Source: a virus
Length of the DNA stretch: 33,752 nt
Reading direction: 5' to 3' (one strand)
IMG/VR virus record: IMGVR_UViG_3300025590_000024
Location: 1-33,752 of that record
Shown here: positions 28,657 to 33,752 of the stretch, in pieces
Layout: each line of letters opens with the position of its first letter
Position numbering within the stretch: the first letter of the stretch is position 1
Notes under the pieces: generated by a model
What the model was told of the DNA's origin: nothing
The model's database searches: none
Seen by the model: the letters and a program-made list of their open reading frames with translations, nothing else
Made by a program: the position numbers and the translations under genes

Positions 28657-28813
28657 ATCATTTCTAACTAATAACGCAGCATATTGGATAGAAATTGATA
28701 GGCGAGTTAATAATCAAGAAATTAGTGACGAAGACCTTGAGGATTCTCTTGGATATGGAGATGAAACAATAATAAGAATACTCAGTGAAGCAAGAAACAA
28801 GACTGGGAGGTAA
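28622..28813 (+). CDS. Small acidic unknown protein upstream of portal
   Basis: A 63-residue acidic protein (MDKHSTDIQFDKSFLTNNAAYWIEIDRRVNNQEISDEDLEDSLGYGDETII...). It starts inside the previous gene with AAAGGAGAG upstream as a good ribosome site, and ends 9 bp before the portal gene. Helical; no family recognised. Confidence 0.65.
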   Translation: MDKHSTDIQFDKSFLTNNAAYWIEIDRRVNNQEISDEDLEDSLGYGDETIIRILSEARNKTGR

Positions 28814-28824
28814 TATGATATAAT
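28803..28824 (+). promoter_or_regulatory. Portal ribosome site with embedded TGATATAAT
   Basis: CTGGGAGG (28803-28810) is the ribosome site of the portal gene; TGATATAAT (28816-28824) overlaps its ATG. A near copy (20 of 22 bases) lies at 31191-31212 upstream of the scaffold gene. In this copy the extended -10 cannot give a transcript including the start codon, so here it acts only as a leader, unless it fires for genes further down. Confidence 0.45.
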
Positions 28825-30970
28825 GACGGCAATGGCTATAAATAGAAATCAAGACAGCGACGAAGCAGAAGTTTATTTTGACGAGTTTGACTACGACCAG
28901 TTCAAGCAGACTTTTGACGAGGACGTTGATAGTCTTGCTGACTTTATTAAACGTTGCAGTGATTCTGCTAATATTCGCCATTGCCAATGGGAAGGCAAAA
29001 CCAGTGACTTAAAGAAGTCTGGTGAAACATCATTTCCATTCCAAAACTCAAGCGATACAGAGGTTCACTTAGCTGAATATCATATTGCTTCTCAAGTAGC
29101 AATCAATGAGAATGCACTTCGCAAATCTTCAATTCGGGCTTATCCTCGTAGTTTTGAAGATGTTGCACGTTCACAAGAAGTTACTTCATTTATGAAGTGG
29201 CTTCGTGACGCTGGCATTAAAGATTTCTGGCAGCAAATGGAGAAGGCAGATAACTACGCACAAGAAAAATCTTTGCGAGTCGCATACTGCGACTATAAAT
29301 CTCCAACTAAGCGTTCATACGAAAAGATCTTTGACCTAGAGGAAATTCAAAAAAGTTTCCCAGAAGAGGCGGCAGATTACATTTCAATACTAGCAGATGA
29401 AGATCGTATTGATGAAGCGCTTGAAGTATTTAATTCAATCCCAGGATGGGAAATTAATCAAAAGCGTGTAAAGAAAGCTTTGGGTGAACTAAGGAAAAAT
29501 GGTACAGCAAAAATACCAGTAACAATTGAAGACCAAGGCGAGCCAGTTTTACAAGTACTTGCTCCAGATGAAGAGTTCTTTGCACCATCTTATACAACAA
29601 ACTTTAAAGACGCAGTTCGTTGCCACATCCGTAAACCAATGACATCCCAAGAAATTCTAAGTCGTGTAAGCGCCGAGGAATGGGACAAAGATTGGGCGGA
29701 TTGGGCAGTAGAGAATGAGCGTGGTACACTTAACGCATTCCGTACAAGCAGCACAATACCAAATCCTCGACAGCCGACTTCCCTAGATGAAGACCGCGAC
29801 TTGATTGATGTTGTCTTTACGTTTGAACGTTTAATTGACCGAGATGATCTAGCTGAAGGTATTTACCTAACAGTATGGAGTCCCGAGTTTGGTGATAGCG
29901 ATGGGCAAGTCCCACCATTCGCCAAGCGCACGCTGCTCAGTGGCTTGCGCCAATTACCCTTTGTCGTGCAGTCTCGTAGTTACGATGCACGTACACTATA
30001 CAGCGCACCAACAGTTCCTGAGCTGCTAAAGGCAAGCCAGAAGAACCAGAAGGTTCTCCGAGACGCAAACATGGATAACTCAGCTTACGAGGTGAGTCCT
30101 TCATTGCTTGCGCCGCCAACGTGGGATCATGGTCGTCCAGGACCTGGTGGCGTATATGCTACCCGAACTGGTCAAGCACCATCATATCTACAACGTAACA
30201 CGAACTTTGGGGCTGTATTTAATTTAGAGAAAGAAATTGTATCTGAAGCAGATCGTCTAATTGGCCATGATCCACAAGATCCTATTTCAATTCAAATGCA
30301 AACTGCATCAATTAATCGTCACCTAAGTTTTGCTCAAGATGTATTGAAGCTTGTATATGAAATGTATAAGCTTAAAGGACCAAACGAATTATTCTTCCGA
30401 ATTACTGGTCGCCCAGAACCAGTTCAGTTTGTAAAAAATGAAGACGAAACTGAAATGGATGTATCTGTAAGTTTTAATACATTGTATGACGATCCAGAAA
30501 AGATGGAAAAAATGGCAAATACAATTATGCAAGCGGCTCAATTAGATACATCTGGTCGAGTAAACAATGAAGCTGTTGTTGACTTTCTGCTAACTATGGC
30601 TGATCCAATGGCTGCTGAAATTATTCTTCTTCCTGCTGAAGTTGGAACAGACAAAGTTAAGAACGAAACTCTTTCTGATATCGCTCAAATGTCTGCTGGC
30701 ATTGCACGCGCACCAGCTCCAAATGCTGCTGAATTACGTATGCAAGTTGTCAGTGAATACGAAGCCGAGCAACAGCAAATCCAACAATCTGGTCAAGTTG
30801 AGTCTGTATTGTTTAGCAATCCTCAGTTTGTATTCCTGCTTGGAGAATATAAGAAGCAACTTGAAATGGTTCTTATGCAAGAAAAGAATGGCACTGAGTT
30901 TGGTATCTACGGAACCGAAGCAGCAAGTGTTGGCAATATGGAAACCCAAAACCTAGAGGGAGGCGTATAA
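28823..30970 (+). CDS. Portal protein (P22-size)
   Basis: A 715-residue protein. The acidic N-terminus (SDEAEVYFDEFDYDQF) is followed by a core with EGKTSDLKKSGETSFPFQNSSDTEVHLAEYH (about 57-87), a form typical of the portal family in which a clip/wing region follows, then VLAPDEEFFAPSYTTNFKDAVRCH (about 244-267), and a long helical C-terminal part. The length is close to P22 gp1 (725 residues). It forms the dodecameric DNA channel at one vertex. Position after terL and before scaffold and capsid supports the call. The C-terminal 60 residues are Gln-rich helix (EYEAEQQQIQQSGQ). Confidence 0.85.
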   Translation: MTAMAINRNQDSDEAEVYFDEFDYDQFKQTFDEDVDSLADFIKRCSDSANIRHCQWEGKTSDLKKSGETSFPFQNSSDTEVHLAEYHIASQVAINENALRKSSIRAYPRSFEDVARSQEVTSFMKWLRDAGIKDFWQQMEKADNYAQEKSLRVAYCDYKSPTKRSYEKIFDLEEIQKSFPEEAADYISILADEDRIDEALEVFNSIPGWEINQKRVKKALGELRKNGTAKIPVTIEDQGEPVLQVLAPDEEFFAPSYTTNFKDAVRCHIRKPMTSQEILSRVSAEEWDKDWADWAVENERGTLNAFRTSSTIPNPRQPTSLDEDRDLIDVVFTFERLIDRDDLAEGIYLTVWSPEFGDSDGQVPPFAKRTLLSGLRQLPFVVQSRSYDARTLYSAPTVPELLKASQKNQKVLRDANMDNSAYEVSPSLLAPPTWDHGRPGPGGVYATRTGQAPSYLQRNTNFGAVFNLEKEIVSEADRLIGHDPQDPISIQMQTASINRHLSFAQDVLKLVYEMYKLKGPNELFFRITGRPEPVQFVKNEDETEMDVSVSFNTLYDDPEKMEKMANTIMQAAQLDTSGRVNNEAVVDFLLTMADPMAAEIILLPAEVGTDKVKNETLSDIAQMSAGIARAPAPNAAELRMQVVSEYEAEQQQIQQSGQVESVLFSNPQFVFLLGEYKKQLEMVLMQEKNGTEFGIYGTEAASVGNMETQNLEGGV

Positions 30971-30972
30971 TC

Positions 30973-31188
30973 GTGAATTTTACTGAATTTAAGAAGCATC
31001 TTAACGATAATCCAGAAATTGGCCGCTGCCTCTATGAGTACTTAGAGGATCGTCGCGATCAAATGCTCTCTCAGCCTTGGTATTCTCCAGACAAATATTT
31101 AGGAAACCGATGCCAGACAGTTGCTCAATTCCTTACAGCAGATTTAATGGAAGAATTTAATTTTAAAAAATACTCCCGCAAAGATTAG
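30973..31188 (+). CDS. Small unknown protein after portal
   Basis: A 71-residue protein starting with GTG 30973, with GAGGGAGG 9 bases upstream. Sequence MNFTEFKKHLNDNPEIGRCLYEYLEDRRDQMLSQPWYSPDKYLGN..., basic/acidic helical. No family recognised. Probably made with the portal. Confidence 0.65.
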   Translation: MNFTEFKKHLNDNPEIGRCLYEYLEDRRDQMLSQPWYSPDKYLGNRCQTVAQFLTADLMEEFNFKKYSRKD

Positions 31189-31190
31189 TG

Positions 31191-31212
31191 CTGGGAGGAC
31201 TTATGATATAAT
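31191..31212 (+). promoter_or_regulatory. Probable promoter for scaffold and capsid
   Basis: CTGGGAGG (31191-31198) then TATGATATAAT (31202-31212): an extended -10 (TGnTATAAT) without a clear -35. It lies 44 bp before the scaffold ATG in a 67-bp gap, followed by a small CAGCC/GGCTG hairpin (about 31222-31239) in the would-be leader. Strong separate transcription of capsid genes would make sense. Confidence 0.5.
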
Positions 31213-31255
31213 TTCACTAACAGCCTCCGCCTTGGCTGATTAACAATAGGTAGAT

Positions 31256-32359
31256 ATGACAGATACACTAGAAGCGGAAATCCCTGATTCCGAAGAAGCA
31301 ATTCAGGAGACTAAAACACCAGAGCAGCGCCGACAAGATCTTTTACAAGATCGAATTGACAAAGCATTAGGTGCAACAGACGAACCAGAGCCAGAAGCTC
31401 CCGAAACCGAAGACGAAGAGGACGACGACGAAGAAGAAGTCGAAGTCCCCGAAGTTGATGAGGATGAAGAGGAAGAAAGCGATGATGAGTCAGACGTTCC
31501 TTCAGATGATGGAGGATTTGACATTGAGGATCTAAACGAAGAAGAACTAGAAGCACTTACACAGCAAGTATCGGCAAAAGCAGGGAAAGCCTTGACTAAA
31601 GCTCGCTTGCAGGAAAAAGAGCGGAAAGAACAGATTGAGTTCTTGGAAGAACAATTGCAGGTATTATCTGCAAATGTTGCTACAAGTGACAATCCGTTTG
31701 GTAGCATTAGATCAACAGAGGAAGCGGATTATGCAATTAAGCAAACTGAGGTCAACATTAAAGGTTGGAATCGAAAGCTAATTACGGATCGTGTTGAACA
31801 ATATAATGAGAAGACTGGTGAAGACGAGTCTGGCGTTATGTTTGGGAAACAGTTTATGTCTGTAGATCAATTACTCAATGCCATTGACAGGGAAGAGGAG
31901 AAACTAGATCCACTACGTTACCGCAGGTTTGAGATTGAAAAAATCTCAGAAAAACTTGGGGATGCTGGTGGAGTCATCGAAGAAGTTCGTGGCAAGCTAG
32001 GGATCGAAGACGAATCAGACGAAGCAAAAGAGTATGAAGCTCTTTTGAAAAATCCAAAGTTTGCATTAGTTCAGAATATCCTCCCAGAGTATGCAAGTGA
32101 GTTAATTGAAATTTTAGGTCGTGCGGCAGTAACTAAATTGCCAGAGACTAAAAAATTAAATAAGAAGCTCAAGCGCAAAGCTCCCAAGTCTAAAACATCG
32201 AACGTTTCATTAAATACAAAAGCTGCTCGTGAACCAAAAAAATCGAACAGTGTTAGTGTAAAAGTTAAAAAACTGCAAAAGATCATCAGTGATCCGAGGC
32301 AAACAATCGCTGCTCGGCGCGACGCTGACCAGCAAATTAGAATCTTAAATAGAAGTTAA
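31256..32359 (+). CDS. Scaffolding protein
   Basis: A 367-residue protein. Residues about 38-105 are almost entirely Glu/Asp, then a long helical region with heptads (about 105-150, LTQQVSAKAGKALTKARLQEKERKEQIEFLEEQLQVL), and a strongly basic C-terminus (KKLNKKLKRKAPKSKTSN...KKLQKIIS). Acidic helical body with a basic C-terminal tail that binds the capsid protein is the standard scaffold design, and the gene lies directly before the capsid gene. The N-terminal acidic domain could also mimic DNA to keep the procapsid interior free. Confidence 0.85.
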   Translation: MTDTLEAEIPDSEEAIQETKTPEQRRQDLLQDRIDKALGATDEPEPEAPETEDEEDDDEEEVEVPEVDEDEEEESDDESDVPSDDGGFDIEDLNEEELEALTQQVSAKAGKALTKARLQEKERKEQIEFLEEQLQVLSANVATSDNPFGSIRSTEEADYAIKQTEVNIKGWNRKLITDRVEQYNEKTGEDESGVMFGKQFMSVDQLLNAIDREEEKLDPLRYRRFEIEKISEKLGDAGGVIEEVRGKLGIEDESDEAKEYEALLKNPKFALVQNILPEYASELIEILGRAAVTKLPETKKLNKKLKRKAPKSKTSNVSLNTKAAREPKKSNSVSVKVKKLQKIISDPRQTIAARRDADQQIRILNRS

Positions 32360-32363
32360 AATT

Positions 32364-33323
32364 ATGGCACAAACATATTCAAGTACAGTCGGTAATCGCG
32401 AGTCTCTGCGTCAAACAGCAGAACTCCTTGCAGCCGATATTACCCCAGTAACAGGCTTGCTGAATCACACAGCAACCAAAAACAAGCGCCCTCGCTGTCT
32501 CATGGACAAGCTGAAGGCTGTAGCAAATACACCGCACGTTGAAGGCACTGACACAAACGTAGGTCGTGACGCATTTTCCGAGGTTCGCGAGTTCCAAGGT
32601 CAAGCACAACGCACAGTTGTTGAGTACGCTGTATCAAAAGAGCAAGAGCAAGAAGACTCGGCTGTTATCTCCAACATGATCAAGGCAGCCGACAAGTCTG
32701 CAATTGAAGTTGCGATTGACAAAGAGTTCGTAATCTGCGGTGACCAAGGCGTAACTCCTGACGTTCCAGGTACAACTGGTGGTGCTACCGCTGGTATCGG
32801 CGCTCTTATCTCAAACACACCAGGCAATGGTGTTGACGCACTGTACGTAACTCCAGCAGCATCTATCTACGGCGGTCTCAAGGCTTCTTATGATGACGCA
32901 GCAATGGGCGCACAAATTGCTTCCATGTGGAGCCAAGACACAACCATGCAGGATCTTTGGTTGGTCGCGGGTCCAGGTCTCCGCGAGCATATTGTTGCTT
33001 CGTTCACACGCACTGCTGGTGCAGCATCTCAAGTTGACTACAACGTGAATGGCACTACTACTATCCCTTGGATGGTTGAGATCATTGACTCTCAGTTCGG
33101 TCAAATCAAGATGAAGAGTGCAAACCCTAATTGTATGCCTTCCACAGATCGTGGTTACTTCATCAATCCTGGTCTTCTTAGCGTTGCTGAGTACCAAGGC
33201 ATTGAGTCTGAAAACTATCCTTTCTTGGGTGGTTCGTACAAGGGCGCGGTTGACACACGTTACGCACTTATGACCACAGGACCTAATGGTCTTGGCAAGG
33301 TCGAGTTTAGCGACGAAGCGTAG
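32364..33323 (+). CDS. Major capsid protein
   Basis: A 319-residue protein placed after the scaffold, with composition and codon use typical of a very highly made protein (frequent C-ending codons, unlike the AT-rich neighbours). Motifs VEGTDTNVGRDAFSEVREFQGQAQ (about 57-82), VEYAVSKEQEQ, AIEVAIDKEFV and the C-terminal GGSYKGAVDTRYALMTTGP resemble the HK97-fold family of SU10-like/DUF5309 capsid proteins. It builds the icosahedral head. No N-terminal prohead cleavage (delta) region is obvious; a separate scaffold is used instead. Followed by a strong terminator. Confidence 0.88.
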   Translation: MAQTYSSTVGNRESLRQTAELLAADITPVTGLLNHTATKNKRPRCLMDKLKAVANTPHVEGTDTNVGRDAFSEVREFQGQAQRTVVEYAVSKEQEQEDSAVISNMIKAADKSAIEVAIDKEFVICGDQGVTPDVPGTTGGATAGIGALISNTPGNGVDALYVTPAASIYGGLKASYDDAAMGAQIASMWSQDTTMQDLWLVAGPGLREHIVASFTRTAGAASQVDYNVNGTTTIPWMVEIIDSQFGQIKMKSANPNCMPSTDRGYFINPGLLSVAEYQGIESENYPFLGGSYKGAVDTRYALMTTGPNGLGKVEFSDEA

Positions 33324-33337
33324 TTAGTTAGTATTTC

Positions 33338-33388
33338 GGGAGCGTGTCAATTAAACTTGACACGATTAAACTTGACGCGCTCCCTTTT
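33338..33388 (+). terminator. Terminator after the capsid gene with an alternative hairpin
   Basis: GGGAGCGTGTCAA (33338-33350) pairs with TTGACGCGCTCCC (33372-33384; one G-T pair), followed by TTTT: a 13-bp intrinsic terminator. The left arm can instead pair with TTGACACG (33357-33364) as an 8-bp hairpin. The region contains a 15-bp tandem repeat, ATTAAACTTGACRCG (33350-33364, 33365-33379). Confidence 0.85.
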
Positions 33389-33421
33389 ACTTATATTTTA
33401 ATTTAAAGGAATAATAAAATT

Positions 33422-33505
33422 ATGTACAAAAACAAAGTAAAGTGCAATCACAAGGGCAGTACGGAAAATAAAGGAACAACAGGTTCAACTAAAAAGAAGT
33501 ATTAG
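33422..33505 (+). CDS. 27-residue basic peptide
   Basis: MYKNKVKCNHKGSTENKGTT plus GSTKKKY. Very basic, with one Cys-His. It begins 99 bp after the capsid stop, beyond the terminator, after an AT-rich leader (AAAGGAATAATAAAATTATG). The frame could be accidental given its size, but it exactly fills the gap to the next gene (3 bp). If real, possibly a DNA-binding or capsid-interior peptide. Confidence 0.35.
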   Translation: MYKNKVKCNHKGSTENKGTTGSTKKKY

Positions 33506-33508
33506 TAT

Positions 33509-33752
33509 ATGCGGAAGATATTAACAGACGATGAATTAACAGCACTAGCGGCAAAGATGGAACTTCGTCGTCAATGGTTAATGTCTCCAGCAGGAAGAGC
33601 GCGTCGCGATGAAGTGATGCGCCAGTACATGAAGAAAACATACAGTGGCAACAAGCAGAGTCAGAACAAGGTTTTGAACTTTGCTGGTTGCTACGATGTT
33701 TTTGAACAGAAGGAGATGGAGTACGAATGTAAAGCCATAGATGGCACAGACT
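33509..33752 (+). CDS. N-terminal part of a 119-residue phage protein (continues at base 1)
   Basis: 81 complete codons from ATG 33509 (MRKILTDDELTALAAKMELRRQWLMSPAGRARRDEV...), ending with one extra base. Joined to base 1 of the window it stays open and reads IDGTD-F-YHELWEML to the TAA at 114-116. Basic, helical N-terminal half and acidic C-terminal tail. No family recognised; first full-size gene after the capsid gene, so a head-completion or adaptor role is possible. Confidence 0.7.
   Translation, partial: MRKILTDDELTALAAKMELRRQWLMSPAGRARRDEVMRQYMKKTYSGNKQSQNKVLNFAGCYDVFEQKEMEYECKAIDGTD

Noticed and set aside
31303-31707. Ser-rich minus-strand frame opposite the scaffold gene
   Set aside because: The serine runs are just the antisense of the Glu/Asp-coding repeats.

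Overview
The window looks like the whole genome of a tailed double-stranded DNA phage, most likely podovirus-like. It carries a terminase (small and large), P22-size portal, acidic scaffold and HK97-fold type capsid protein. It also has a tail fibre, large disordered and glycine-rich candidate ejection proteins, and a compact replication and recombination set (DnaD-like initiator, DnaB-like helicase, SSB-like protein, ERF annealing protein). I see no integrase, repressor, DNA polymerase, RNA polymerase or tRNA. The host cannot be named from the sequence. No tape-measure protein was recognised, nor any tail tube or nozzle of a known family.

Layout: the two ends of the window join in frame. The gene running off the right end (33509 on) continues into the reading frame at 1..116 to give one 119-residue protein, so the molecule is probably circular or circularly permuted at 33,752 bp. 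There are two transcription arms. A gene-free control region at about 24676-25435 has promoter-like motifs pointing both ways. Rightward (+), the late arm runs 25436 -> 33752 -> 1 -> 12666: packaging, portal, scaffold, capsid, small membrane proteins, fibre, unknown structural proteins, candidate ejection proteins. Leftward (-), the early arm runs 24675 -> 12831: many small unknown proteins, a DNA-glycosylase-like protein, HNH nuclease, dGTP-diphosphohydrolase-like protein, ERF, SSB, endolysin, initiator, helicase, cytosine methyltransferase and phosphoesterase. The arms converge on a bidirectional hairpin terminator at 12761-12791. One small + gene (18340-18618) sits inside the - arm.

Main unusual points: (1) a 63-bp identical, same-frame segment is shared by a late structural gene (6366-6428, +) and an early enzyme-like gene (23836-23898, -), a domain fragment copied across the genome; (2) most early genes lack a Shine-Dalgarno sequence and instead start after C/A-rich leaders built on ACCACAA or CCAACCAAC, while packaging genes have good Shine-Dalgarno sites; (3) the methyltransferase gene carries a second open frame of exactly the same length, 252 codons, whose motif is familiar from phage proteins; (4) a 19-bp motif, TTGACASGTRTGTTAYRMT, occurs four times; (5) the initiator gene contains 40-bp direct repeats and inverted repeats that could be the origin.

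Five small genes below the usual length cut-off (58, 57, 53, 48 and 32 residues) and a 27-residue basic peptide are also described.
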